Shown here in pieces: positions 26,008 through 34,590 of a DNA stretch of 64,000 nucleotides (position 1 is the first letter of the stretch; each line of letters starts with the position of its first letter). The stretch is from JABCPE02 sp963516675. Its GTDB lineage: Bacteria; Bacteroidota; Bacteroidia; Flavobacteriales; Weeksellaceae. Position numbers and translations under genes: made by a program. The notes under the pieces were generated by a model. The model was not told the origin of the DNA, searched no databases, and saw only the letters and a program-made list of their open reading frames with translations. The stretch is from NCBI GenBank assembly GCA_963516675.1, contig CAUQBH010000007.1:1-64000 (forward strand), read 5' to 3'.

Positions 26008-26879
26008 TGCCAAATATCGCAATATATTCACAGAAAAATGGAGATGAGATTGAGGCTTATCTTCATCAGTTTATTCTTGAACTGGAGAAAAGGGATAATG
26101 TGCAGATTTTTCTCCACGAAAAAATTTTAGAAAAGAATAGTTTATTAGGTAACTATCATATTTTCAGTGATAAAAATTCCCTCGCAAAATGTGAAATGGA
26201 TTATTTCTTTTCTTTCGGTGGAGATGGCACTATTCTGAGTGCGCTTACGCTGATTCAGGATTTGGAAATCCCTGTTGTCGGCGTTAATATGGGGAGGCTC
26301 GGTTTTTTAGCAAATTTCAGCAAAGAAGAGATTTTTGATAATATTGATAAAATTTTTGCCGGTGAGACTCATATCAGCCAGCGTTCAGTGATAGAAGTGA
26401 AAACTGCCGAAAATAGGATAGATTTTCCCTATGCGCTGAATGATGTGGTGATTACCCGCCAAGAGACCACTTCTATGATTACTGTGGAAGCCGAAATCAA
26501 TGGCAAGTTCCTGAGTATGTTTTGGGGAGATGGGCTTATAGTGGCTACGCCTTCGGGTTCTACGGCGTATTCGCTAAGCTGTGGAGGGCCTATTATAGAG
26601 CCAGAGAATGATAATTTTTCTCTTACGCCCATCGCTCCGCATAACCTAAATATGCGCCCTATTATCCTAAAAGACAATGTAGAAATAAAACTAAAAGTCT
26701 CCAGCAGGCTGCCGCTGTATTCATTGGGCTTGGATTCTCGGCTTTACCATATGAATGAGCAAGATGAACTTATTTTGAAAAAGGCAGATTTTAGCCTAAA
26801 TCTTATTTTCCCGAAAAATGTCAGTTTCTATGAAACTTTGAGACAAAAACTCCTCTGGGGTAATGACAAAAGAAATTAA
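26007..26879 (+). CDS. nadK: NAD kinase
   Basis: Phosphorylates NAD+ to NADP+ in the cytoplasm. 290 residues; catalytic GGDGT at 71-75, VGVNMGRLGFLANF just after, and the conserved GDGLIVATPSGSTAYSLS region in the second domain. Start at 26007 overlaps the CBS gene stop by one base. Ends close to a small unrecognised gene. Confidence 0.96.
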   Translation: MPNIAIYSQKNGDEIEAYLHQFILELEKRDNVQIFLHEKILEKNSLLGNYHIFSDKNSLAKCEMDYFFSFGGDGTILSALTLIQDLEIPVVGVNMGRLGFLANFSKEEIFDNIDKIFAGETHISQRSVIEVKTAENRIDFPYALNDVVITRQETTSMITVEAEINGKFLSMFWGDGLIVATPSGSTAYSLSCGGPIIEPENDNFSLTPIAPHNLNMRPIILKDNVEIKLKVSSRLPLYSLGLDSRLYHMNEQDELILKKADFSLNLIFPKNVSFYETLRQKLLWGNDKRN

Positions 26880-26892
26880 ATATCAATATATT

Positions 26893-27210
26893 ATGAAATT
26901 AGTAAACACACAATTTAGAACAGAAGAATCCCTTACTTGGGATGAAATCAAGGAGCTTATAACAACAGGAATTTATGAGGAAGATTTTATAGTTCTTTTT
27001 GATGAAAAAAGTGAAAATTATGTCCAAATGGCTGAGGATGAACAGAGTTTCGTAGTGGAAAGCAGAGTTTATGACGGAGGAAATTTCACGCATTATAGAA
27101 CTTTTGTGGAAGAGCCAGAGGCAGCGATTCCTTTTTTTGAAAAGTATTTCAATGATGAAAGCATAGATTTTTCCGCGTGGGAAAATGTTACAGCTGAGTT
27201 TTTGAGTTAA
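26893..27210 (+). CDS. Small acidic protein of unknown function
   Basis: 105 residues from the ATG at 26893; an alternative in-frame start at 26863 would overlap nadK by 17 bases and add ten residues. The protein is acidic and aromatic, with TWDEIKELITTGIYEEDFIVLFDE; no signal peptide or membrane segment. I do not recognise a family. Position between nadK and accD in the same direction is the only clue. Confidence 0.7.
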   Translation: MKLVNTQFRTEESLTWDEIKELITTGIYEEDFIVLFDEKSENYVQMAEDEQSFVVESRVYDGGNFTHYRTFVEEPEAAIPFFEKYFNDESIDFSAWENVTAEFLS

Positions 27211-27233
27211 AGAAAAAATATTTCTTAAATTTG
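27201..27233 (+). promoter_or_regulatory. Promoter of accD
   Basis: TTTG at 27201-27204, 21-base spacer, TAAATTTG at 27226-27233 followed by C; 22 bases ahead of the accD ATG. The -33 box overlaps the end of the preceding gene. Confidence 0.7.
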
Positions 27234-27255
27234 CAGAATTATTAAAAGATAAAGA

Positions 27256-28110
27256 ATGTCAGCATTTGATTGGTTCAAAAGAAAGAAACAAAATATCAGC
27301 ACTCCCACAGAGGAAAAAAAAGATGTCCCAAAAGGGCTTTGGCATCAGACTCCCACAGGGAAAATAATAGAGAGCGACGAACTGAGAGCAAATAACTATG
27401 TTTCGCCAGAGGATGGCTTCCATGTGAGAATAGGAAGCAGGGAATATTTCGAAATTATTTTTGATGATTCTAAATTTAAGGAATTAAATGCAGATGTAGA
27501 AAGTATTGATATTCTTAAATTTAAAGATTCTAAATCCTACAAAGACAGGCTAAAAGAAGCAAAAGCCAAAACCAAACTAGTAGACTCCATCAGAAACGCA
27601 CATGGAAAAGTGAATGGCGTAGAAATGGTGATTTCTTGTATGGATTTTGATTTCATCGGAGGTTCTCTTGGGTCTGTGATGGGAGAGAAAATAAGAAGGG
27701 CAATAGACTTCTGTATAGAAAAAAAACTGCCTTATATGATTATCTGTCAGTCTGGTGGAGCAAGAATGCAGGAAGCAGCTTATTCACTAATGCAGATGGC
27801 GAAAGTTCAGGCAAAATTGGCTCAGCTTTCTAACGCAGGGCTACCTTACATAGCCTACCTTACGAATCCTACATTTGGTGGAATTACGGCTTCTTTTGCT
27901 ATGACTGCTGATATCATCATGGCGGAACCAGGCGCTTTGATAGGTTTTGCAGGGCCTAGAGTTATCCGTGAGACCATTGGGCGGGATTTGCCAGAAGGAT
28001 TCCAGACATCAGAGTTTTTACAAGAAAAAGGTTTTGTAGATTTTATAGTAAAAAGAAAAGAAATAAAAGAAACCATTTCCAAAACTGTAAAACTATTAAT
28101 GAACAAATAA
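27256..28110 (+). CDS. accD: Acetyl-CoA carboxylase carboxyltransferase subunit beta
   Basis: With AccA, transfers carboxyl from biotin to acetyl-CoA to make malonyl-CoA for fatty acid synthesis. 284 residues; crotonase-fold core with CQSGGARMQEAAYSLMQMAK and the GALIGFAGPRVIRETIG block. Odd: the N-terminal zinc ribbon that normally has CPxC and CPxC reads TPTG (32-35) and SPED (50-53), so all four zinc ligands are missing. The rest of that segment (GLWHQTPTGKI, HVRIG) is kept. I believe this loss is shared by other Flavobacteriia, so it is not a pseudogene sign. Confidence 0.94.
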   Translation: MSAFDWFKRKKQNISTPTEEKKDVPKGLWHQTPTGKIIESDELRANNYVSPEDGFHVRIGSREYFEIIFDDSKFKELNADVESIDILKFKDSKSYKDRLKEAKAKTKLVDSIRNAHGKVNGVEMVISCMDFDFIGGSLGSVMGEKIRRAIDFCIEKKLPYMIICQSGGARMQEAAYSLMQMAKVQAKLAQLSNAGLPYIAYLTNPTFGGITASFAMTADIIMAEPGALIGFAGPRVIRETIGRDLPEGFQTSEFLQEKGFVDFIVKRKEIKETISKTVKLLMNK

Positions 28111-28116
28111 AAATGA

Positions 28117-28154
28117 TAAAATCGTAAGTCTTTTTTGATTTGCGATTTTATTTT
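28117..28154 (+). terminator. Terminator after accD
   Basis: Stem TAAAATCG / CGATTTTA (28117-28124 with 28143-28150) with an 18-base loop, followed by TTTT. It ends just before the next gene, so read-through is possible. Confidence 0.6.
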
Positions 28155-28161
28155 AGAAAGA

Positions 28162-28668
28162 ATGACAACGATTTTTAAGGCTATTCTGCAGCTTGATTTT
28201 AAGCGGCTTGTCAAATTATTAGGGTTATTGCTGAGGCATCCCCTGTTTGCTTTTCTTACTCTTGTTGCTACTATTAAAACCTTTAAAATTACAAATAAAA
28301 AGTTTCCTGAAACCCATCATAAAAACGGCAGAGGAAACGCCTTTCGCCACGCTCTTTGGTGCTGTCTGGTAATGATGTACTGTTGTAAAATTTCTTCTCC
28401 ACAGAAAAGCCTGAAATGGTGTAAGCAGATTACAGATATGCATGAAGAACTCTTTGTAAATGAGCAGATTGCAAGAGCAATGGATTTGCATAATAATCAA
28501 ATAGGGATGAATCTCTTCATGACCATGCTGGAGGGAATTCACCGCCAGTTTTTCGAAACGCTTTTTTTCATGGAGCCACTTTATGAAAAATCTCAAGAAG
28601 CAAAACTAATCTCCTCCATAGAAGAAATAGAGGAAGGGCGAATGGCGATAATAGAAGATGTAAACTAA
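28162..28668 (+). CDS. DUF6973-like protein of unknown function
   Basis: 168 residues from the ATG at 28162; an upstream in-frame TTG lies inside the terminator and is rejected. Hydrophobic stretch near 17-45, then NGRGNAFRHALWCCL, which resembles the GNAxRHAxW motif of DUF6973-type proteins; a helical remainder with MHEELFVNEQIARAMDLHNNQIG. The repeated His residues suggest metal or lipid-associated chemistry, but no activity can be named. The 3' end overlaps rsmD (opposite strand) by four bases. Confidence 0.6.
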   Translation: MTTIFKAILQLDFKRLVKLLGLLLRHPLFAFLTLVATIKTFKITNKKFPETHHKNGRGNAFRHALWCCLVMMYCCKISSPQKSLKWCKQITDMHEELFVNEQIARAMDLHNNQIGMNLFMTMLEGIHRQFFETLFFMEPLYEKSQEAKLISSIEEIEEGRMAIIEDVN

Positions 28669-29228
28669 GAATTTTCGTTTCTTGTAAAGAAAGAAAAACT
28701 TACATTTCCATATTTACGAGTTTCCTGTAAATCAGGGTGTTCTATCTTATAGCGGGACTGATGTTCCAGTATGAAGTATCCGTTTTCTTTTAAAAATCCT
28801 TCAGAAAGAACAAGAGAAATTAACTCTTGATATTCATTTTCAGGCAGGTCAAAAGGAGGGTCAGCAAAAACCAAATCAAAACTTTTTCCTTGATTTTGTG
28901 CTTTTTTCAGCCAGTCAAAAACATTGGCCCTTAGAATGTTGATTTGTGAACTGAAATCCAAATCTTTAGCTGTAGAATTGATAAAACCAGCATGTTTAGT
29001 GTTCATCTCTACGCTGGTAATGTCTTTGCAGCCACGAGAAGCCAACTCCAGCGAAATAGAGCCAATCCCAGCAAAAAGGTCTAAAACAGACAAACTAGAC
29101 AAATCCAAACGATGCTCTAAAATACTGAAAAGAGCCTCTTTGGCAAAATCCGTAGTTGGTCTGACTTCAAAATTTTTCGGAGCGGAGATTTTTTTACCTT
29201 TCCAAACGCCTGAAATGATACGATACAT
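28665..29228 (-). CDS. rsmD: 16S rRNA (guanine966-N2)-methyltransferase RsmD
   Basis: SAM-dependent methylation of G966 of 16S rRNA. 187 residues; GVWKGKKI and RPTTDFAKEALFSIL near the start, SAM-binding VLDLFAGIGSISLELASRG, catalytic DPPF in LVFADPPFDLP. Two bases downstream of the DUF3822 gene stop, so co-translated, a common arrangement in Bacteroidota. Confidence 0.95.
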   Translation of the reverse strand: MYRIISGVWKGKKISAPKNFEVRPTTDFAKEALFSILEHRLDLSSLSVLDLFAGIGSISLELASRGCKDITSVEMNTKHAGFINSTAKDLDFSSQINILRANVFDWLKKAQNQGKSFDLVFADPPFDLPENEYQELISLVLSEGFLKENGYFILEHQSRYKIEHPDLQETRKYGNVSFSFFTRNENS

Positions 29229-29230
29229 AC

Positions 29231-29950
29231 TTATGAATTAACAATGAAATGTTTTCCCTTAAAGTTTTCGTACACGATGGAGATAGCTGGAACGAATTTT
29301 TCTAACTCAGATATAAAGGTGTCATTCTCAGAGATTTCTCCATAAATGTAGAAATGAGTTTTATTGATGTCAAAACCTATTTTGCTCAGTGTGAACATGA
29401 TGAAATAAAGGAAATCTATTTCCGATGTAGCATCGAGATTGTTATAAAGAACCAGTTTTCCGTTTTCTAATGCAAGAAATTCTACTTGGTTGTGATACAG
29501 ATTGATATGGATTTCATTGTCCTTGTTTACATTTACAGAATCCAAAAAACGCTCTCCTGAGAAATGAAAATTAGAAATAGAACTAAGGTCTTTTATTTTT
29601 TGATAAAAGTGTTTTGGGAAAGAATAATAAAACTGAACGCCATATTTCTGGTTGATAGACTTCATCAGTTCTTCTGATTCTGTTCTTACATCTGAATTAT
29701 AAGATATAATCTGCTGTCCAAGCTGATTTTCTGTGAAAACTTCTGGAGTCAGTGAGAAGTGGTTGAATGCTGAGAAAACCTTTATCTCAGCCCAAGCCTC
29801 TCTGCGAAGAATCTTGTCTAGTTCATTTTCGATAAAATTTTCTGGAGTCTCATCCGTTACGAAACGAGCTTCTTCCTCTGTAACATTGTCTGCTTCATTT
29901 ATTTGCCATTGCAAACCATCTTTTGTAAATAGGAGTGAAAGGTTCTTCAT
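29231..29950 (-). CDS. DUF3822 family protein
   Basis: 239 residues, acidic, cytoplasmic. Matches the DUF3822 family (actin-like ASKHA-type fold by similarity) by its overall pattern and by its invariant place directly upstream of rsmD. Function unknown. A minus-strand -7 element TAAATTTG lies at 29968-29975, so the DUF3822-rsmD pair can be transcribed independently of folA. Confidence 0.85.
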   Translation of the reverse strand: MKNLSLLFTKDGLQWQINEADNVTEEEARFVTDETPENFIENELDKILRREAWAEIKVFSAFNHFSLTPEVFTENQLGQQIISYNSDVRTESEELMKSINQKYGVQFYYSFPKHFYQKIKDLSSISNFHFSGERFLDSVNVNKDNEIHINLYHNQVEFLALENGKLVLYNNLDATSEIDFLYFIMFTLSKIGFDINKTHFYIYGEISENDTFISELEKFVPAISIVYENFKGKHFIVNS

Positions 29951-29985
29951 AATCTGTATTTATGGGACAAATTTAGTTAATTTTT

Positions 29986-30474
29986 TTAAATTTTTCTTTC
30001 CCAAGTCTGAAAATAAAAATCATAGGCGTGATTTTCATCTTTTGGGTGGTGGATTTCATCTGTTTTTATCCAATTTTTTTCATCTATTTTTGGGAAAAAT
30101 ACATCGGCATCTGTTTGGTGGTTTACTTGGGTGATTTCCAGTCGGTCAGCCATGTCGATGGTATGGTGGTAGATTTCGCCGCCTCCGATGATGAATATAT
30201 TTTCATTGATTTTTTTAGCGTGTTTGATGGCGTCTTTTAAACTCGGAACGATGAGAATCCCTTCCTCAAACCAGTCGTCTTTTCTGCTCACCACTATATT
30301 GGTGCGGTTTGGGAGAGGTTTTCCTATGCTTTCGTAGGTTTTTCTGCCCATTATGATGGGATGTCCTGAGGTGAGATTTTTGAAATGTTTCAAATCCGCA
30401 GGGAGATGCCACAGCAGCTGGTTGTCCTTTCCTAATTCGTTGTTTTTTCCGATAGCGGCGATAATGGTAATCAT
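29986..30474 (-). CDS. folA: Dihydrofolate reductase
   Basis: NADPH-dependent reduction of dihydrofolate to tetrahydrofolate; target of trimethoprim. 162 residues. LLWHLPADLKHFK holds the catalytic Asp27; IIMGRKTYESIGKPLPNR and FIIGGGEIY are the NADPH-binding blocks. Five bases downstream of murI. No obvious insertion or acquired-type divergence. Confidence 0.96.
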   Translation of the reverse strand: MITIIAAIGKNNELGKDNQLLWHLPADLKHFKNLTSGHPIIMGRKTYESIGKPLPNRTNIVVSRKDDWFEEGILIVPSLKDAIKHAKKINENIFIIGGGEIYHHTIDMADRLEITQVNHQTDADVFFPKIDEKNWIKTDEIHHPKDENHAYDFYFQTWERKI

Positions 30475-30479
30475 TTGGT

Positions 30480-31295
30480 TTAAAGGGTTTTTAGTTCCAA
30501 TTCTATTTTGTTTCCAAAGAATTTTTTAGAAATCTTTTGGAAGTTTTTGGTCATATCCGAAACATAAAATTCATACTTCGGATTAGGATTATTTGTGTTC
30601 AGTAATTTATGTTTTTCCAAAGTAAGTTTGATGTAGTTTGCCACAATATTTGGCGAGTCTATCACTCTCACTCTGTTGCCGTAGTATTGTTTGATTTCTT
30701 CCATCAGAAGAGGATAGTGGGTGCATCCCAAAATGAGCGTGTCGATATCTTTTAATTTTTTATTAGAAAGATAATTGTAAATTACGCTGTGAGAAATGGG
30801 ATGATTGATAAATCCTTCCTCTATCACAGGGACAAGGAGCGGGGTTGCCAATTCTTCCACATTGATGAATTTATTATATTTTCTGATACTTTTTCTGTAA
30901 AGTTTAGAATTTATGGTTGCTTTGGTAGCGATTACACCTATGTTTTGGTGGATTTCGTAGGCTACTTTTTCGGCAACGGGATTGATAACATCGAATACAA
31001 AAACCTTGTCATTCACCATTTTTTTTACTTCTTCCAGTGCGTTAGAAGTAGCAGTGTTACAGGCGATTACTATTGCTTTACAGTTTTGTTCCAAAAGGAA
31101 TTTGGTGATTTGCAGGGAATAATCTATGATGGCTTCTTTGGATTTTTCTCCATACGGAAGATGCTTGGTATCACCGAAATAGATGAAACTCTCCTGCGGC
31201 ATCACTCGTTTGATTTCTCTCGCTGTTGTCAGTCCTCCCACGCCGCTGTCAAAAATCCCAATAGGCTGATTTGCACTAAGATGTTGATATTTCAA
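30480..31295 (-). CDS. murI: Glutamate racemase
   Basis: Makes D-glutamate for peptidoglycan. 271 residues; FDSGVGGLT at 15-23, YFGDTKHLPYGEKS, and the two catalytic cysteines Cys79 (ACNTATSNA) and Cys191 (GCTHYPL). First gene of a minus-strand group murI-folA-(DUF3822-rsmD). Confidence 0.97.
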   Translation of the reverse strand: MKYQHLSANQPIGIFDSGVGGLTTAREIKRVMPQESFIYFGDTKHLPYGEKSKEAIIDYSLQITKFLLEQNCKAIVIACNTATSNALEEVKKMVNDKVFVFDVINPVAEKVAYEIHQNIGVIATKATINSKLYRKSIRKYNKFINVEELATPLLVPVIEEGFINHPISHSVIYNYLSNKKLKDIDTLILGCTHYPLLMEEIKQYYGNRVRVIDSPNIVANYIKLTLEKHKLLNTNNPNPKYEFYVSDMTKNFQKISKKFFGNKIELELKTL

Positions 31296-31340
31296 AATTC
31301 AAATTTTTTACAAAAATAGAAATAAGGAACAAAATAAAGA

Positions 31341-31378
31341 AAAAAGGCAAAAGTAATTTTCTACTTCTGCCCTTTTTA
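31341..31378 (-). terminator. Terminator of dps
   Basis: On the minus strand an imperfect stem AAAGGGCAGAAGTA / TACTTTTGCCTTTTT with loop GAAAAT, ending in T; lies directly after the dps stop. Confidence 0.7.
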
Positions 31379-31395
31379 TTGATTTAAATTCGTGA

Positions 31396-31869
31396 TTATC
31401 CAAGATAAGCATTGTACATCCAGACATCTTTTTCCTGCTCTGTGATGTATCCGCTCACAAGAGCGTTTGTCCCTTCATCATTTGCTTTGTCAGTTATTTC
31501 TAAAAGTTCTCTTTGTAGGTCTATCACTACTTTGAAAGAGTTTAGAATGTCTTCTACGCATTTTTTGCCGTTATGCACTTCTTTGCTCTCTTTAATCGTT
31601 GAAACTTTCAGATAGTCAGAATAGTTGTGGTTCGGCACATGACCTAATGTCAGGATTCTCTCTGCGATTTCATCTATTTTTAGAACAAGATTGTCATAAA
31701 GTTCTTCGAATTTCGGGTGAAGAACGAAAAACTGGTCTCCCTTTATATTCCAGTGAGCGCCACGAGTGTTTTGGTAAAAAACAGAATAATTTGCAAGAAG
31801 GATGTTTAGCTTCTCAGCAATGTTTTTGCAGTCTTCTTCTCTAAGACCAATAATGTTAGAATTTTTCAT
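31396..31869 (-). CDS. dps: Dps-family ferritin-like DNA-protection protein
   Basis: Twelve-subunit mini-ferritin that oxidises and stores iron and shields DNA from peroxide. 157 residues. The inter-subunit ferroxidase ligands are seen: His39 (AHWNIKGDQFF), His51, and Asp66/Glu70 in KIDEIAERILTLG. No basic N-terminal tail, so direct DNA binding is doubtful. A minus-strand -7 element TAACTTTG lies at 31890-31897. An OxyR or PerR box is not evident. Confidence 0.92.
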   Translation of the reverse strand: MKNSNIIGLREEDCKNIAEKLNILLANYSVFYQNTRGAHWNIKGDQFFVLHPKFEELYDNLVLKIDEIAERILTLGHVPNHNYSDYLKVSTIKESKEVHNGKKCVEDILNSFKVVIDLQRELLEITDKANDEGTNALVSGYITEQEKDVWMYNAYLG

Positions 31870-32097
31870 ATTTTTAGGATTTATTTTTACAAAGTTATGA
31901 AATAAAATTCTCCTAACCGATAGTTTTGGTTTAATTTATAAACAATCTAAATAGTTTTTCTCTATCAATATTTGAGTTTTTTAAACTTAAAAAATCAATA
32001 ATTTTTTGAAAGAAAACATCAATTTCGGATTAAATTCTTTTGTACATCCATGAGTTTATCATAATTTTGTAACTTTTACAAAAATCATAATATAAAT

Positions 32098-33756
32098 ATG
32101 GCACAATCACGAGCAAGACAAACCACGGAGGCGATAGAGAAAATATATGTTTCTATGCGCCATCTTTTTTATAGAGGTTCTTTCAAACCTGGTGGAAGGT
32201 CAGGACAGAATATCAGAACGCTGCTTTCTACCATCAATCCTGAAATCTACGGAACGATGAACAATCCGAACAAGATAGAATTAGACGGATTGCTCTATGT
32301 TTTGGATAGGCTACCAGAGGGAATAGAGGAGTGTGCATTTATTCATTTGACTTCGGATGAAGGTTTTCACAAAGCGAGTTTCACGCCCATAGTCCCTAAA
32401 AAACGAAGAAGAAACTGCTACCGTATAGACCAGCACCAGATGAACATAGAGGTTCTGCTGGGTCGTTCGGAGATTTATGATATCCTTACTCACCTTACTT
32501 TCCTTTATATAGAAGCAGACAAAATCAGAAATATCGGTTTTGATATGGAGGAGGGCAGACCGAGAAGAGTTTGGAAAATAATAGAAGAAGTAGCCAAAGG
32601 AGAGAAAAAATTCACAAGAACCGAAAAAGAAACAGCGATTATCCATCTTTCGGCGCTGCTGGGAAGGTCTTTTGATGAGACTTTGGAGGCGTACAAAAAA
32701 TTTGGAAGCGATGACAATCCAGACCGATTGTTTAAGATTGTCTATAACCTTGGACAAGTGAGTTTCTTAGACTGGACAGAGGAAAGAGAACGCGAAATTT
32801 ATTTTTCTGCGATATTACAGGAGCGTGTGGGACACCACCTTTTCGGAGAAAAATGGGCAAATACGCTTAAAGAAATTTTGGTTAAGGAAAATCTTTACCA
32901 AAGACCGCTTAACATCATCAGTGCGAATATGCACTCGGTGAAAAATATGCTTTTTGCGAACGATGCCTTGAAAAAAACTTGTAAAACAGCAATAGACTAC
33001 ACGCTTTACGAGGAAATCAGCAATAAAAAAGACCTTCAAGATAAGATTTTGGACTATGCTCTTTCTCAAGGGATGATTTACATCAATGATGAAAGCGGAA
33101 GTAATATAGATGTGCAAATCATTGATTTAAAGAAAACTAACCTAAAAAACACGCCTTTCGCGGAGGCTAATTTCTCTGGCGAGGATGTTTTGATAGTTTT
33201 TGATTATGCCTTTGGAGAGCAGGCTTATGAGATTATGGACGAGCTTCTGCGCCCATTCGATGTGAAAGGAGAGGAGTGCAAGCTCAATGTGAAATCCATT
33301 TCTATCATGGGTAAAGCGGGAATTCTTACAGGAGAAAAAGGCGACATCATGATTCCTACATCACATATTTTTGAGGGAACAGCGGATAATTATCCATTTG
33401 AAAATGCACTGAAATTGGATGATTTCCAAGATACAGAGCTGAAAGCCTTTGAGGGAAGTATGGTCACTGTTTTGGGAACTTCGCTTCAGAATAAGGATAT
33501 TTTGTCTTATTTCATGAATACCTCGTGGAAGTCTATCGGACTAGAGATGGAAGGTGCTCATTATCAGAAAGCTATACAGGTGGCTTCTAAAATCCGTCAT
33601 CATATCAATGAGAATTTATTCTTATGCTATGCTTACTATGCTTCTGATAATCCACTAGAAACAGGAAGCACGCTTTCTTCAGGAGGACTGGGGCTTACAG
33701 GAGTGAAACCCACTTATTTGATTACATTACGAATTTTAGAGAAAATTTTGAAATAA
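32098..33756 (+). CDS. DUF6909-type protein with nucleoside-phosphorylase-like C-terminal domain
   Basis: 552 residues. The first ~340 residues are a Bacteroidota-specific helical region (RARQTTEAIEKIYVSMRHLF, RVGHHLFGEKW) that I associate with DUF6909. From about residue 400 the sequence resembles the purine/uridine phosphorylase and AMP nucleosidase fold: GKAGILTGEKGDIMIPTSHI (glycine turn and GD...IP block), GLEMEGAHYQKA at ~480 (the substrate-binding Met-Glu helix) and YASDNPLE (the Ser-Asp of the catalytic site). This suggests a nucleotide or nucleoside hydrolase/phosphorylase, but no family member known to me has been characterised. The S1/P1 nuclease gene starts three bases after its stop, so the two are co-transcribed. 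Confidence 0.72.
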   Translation: MAQSRARQTTEAIEKIYVSMRHLFYRGSFKPGGRSGQNIRTLLSTINPEIYGTMNNPNKIELDGLLYVLDRLPEGIEECAFIHLTSDEGFHKASFTPIVPKKRRRNCYRIDQHQMNIEVLLGRSEIYDILTHLTFLYIEADKIRNIGFDMEEGRPRRVWKIIEEVAKGEKKFTRTEKETAIIHLSALLGRSFDETLEAYKKFGSDDNPDRLFKIVYNLGQVSFLDWTEEREREIYFSAILQERVGHHLFGEKWANTLKEILVKENLYQRPLNIISANMHSVKNMLFANDALKKTCKTAIDYTLYEEISNKKDLQDKILDYALSQGMIYINDESGSNIDVQIIDLKKTNLKNTPFAEANFSGEDVLIVFDYAFGEQAYEIMDELLRPFDVKGEECKLNVKSISIMGKAGILTGEKGDIMIPTSHIFEGTADNYPFENALKLDDFQDTELKAFEGSMVTVLGTSLQNKDILSYFMNTSWKSIGLEMEGAHYQKAIQVASKIRHHINENLFLCYAYYASDNPLETGSTLSSGGLGLTGVKPTYLITLRILEKILK

Positions 33757-33759
33757 AAA

Positions 33760-34551
33760 ATGAATACAAGAATTTTAAAAAAGATTTTCATCGCGGTATT
33801 CTTTATTCTTGGAATAGCGGAAGCATCGGCTTGGGGAGTTACGGGGCATCGCGTAGTAGCGGAAATAGCAGAAAATCACCTAACTAATAGAGCGAAAAGA
33901 AAACTGAAAAAGCTTATCGGGAAACAGAAACTTGCCTACTGGGCAAACTGGCCAGATAATGTCAGAAACTCTCCAGAGTGGAAGAATACCAGCACATGGC
34001 ATTATGTAAATATTCCGCCACAGGAGTCTAAAGAGCAGTTTATAGAACAATTAAAGAATAATAATAAACCCAATATTTATACCGCAATACAAAATGTAAA
34101 GGGCATTATCGTAGATAAAAATACGCCTAATGCAGACAGGGAAATTTATTTGAGGTTTTTGGTGCATTTTCTTGGAGATATGATGCAGCCTATGCACACA
34201 GGAAGAGAAGAAGATTTGGGAGGAAACCTCATCAAAATACAGTTCTTCAAGAAAGATACTAATCTTCATTCCCTTTGGGATAGCGGTCTGATAGACAATA
34301 CCAAATACAGCTATACAGAGTTTGCAAGGGTTCTGGATGTAAAATCAAAAGAAGAAATCCAAAAAATCCAAAGCGGAAGTCTGGAAGACTGGCTCTATGA
34401 AAGTCACCAAGCGGCTAACCAGCTCTATGCCAGTGTAAAACCTGGTGAAAACTACAGCTATGATTATCAAGAGCAGTATAAAGATTTGTTAGAAAGACAG
34501 CTTCTCCATGCAGGGTTGAGATTGGCTAAAATTCTAAATGAAGTTTTATAA
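33760..34551 (+). CDS. Secreted S1/P1 nuclease
   Basis: 263 residues. Signal peptide ILKKIFIAVFFILGIAEASA with cleavage before Trp25, which as the mature N-terminus is a zinc ligand in this family. Other tri-zinc ligands are visible: His30 (WGVTGHR), NWPDNVR Asp, WHYVN His, the HFLGDMMQPMH block and NLHSLWD. Degrades single-stranded DNA/RNA in the periplasm or outside. It directly follows the nucleosidase-like gene, so the pair may act in nucleic acid or nucleotide salvage; the coupling is seen, the shared role is inferred. Confidence 0.93.
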   Translation: MNTRILKKIFIAVFFILGIAEASAWGVTGHRVVAEIAENHLTNRAKRKLKKLIGKQKLAYWANWPDNVRNSPEWKNTSTWHYVNIPPQESKEQFIEQLKNNNKPNIYTAIQNVKGIIVDKNTPNADREIYLRFLVHFLGDMMQPMHTGREEDLGGNLIKIQFFKKDTNLHSLWDSGLIDNTKYSYTEFARVLDVKSKEEIQKIQSGSLEDWLYESHQAANQLYASVKPGENYSYDYQEQYKDLLERQLLHAGLRLAKILNEVL

Positions 34552-34556
34552 ACTAA

Positions 34557-34586
34557 AAAGAGCATCTTTTACAGATGCTCTTTTTT
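34557..34586. terminator. Terminator between the nuclease gene and the TonB receptor gene
   Basis: Stem AAAGAGCATCT / AGATGCTCTTT (34557-34567 with 34573-34583), five-base loop, T run on the right and A run on the left; serves both converging units. Confidence 0.88.
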
Positions 34587-34590
34587 GTGG

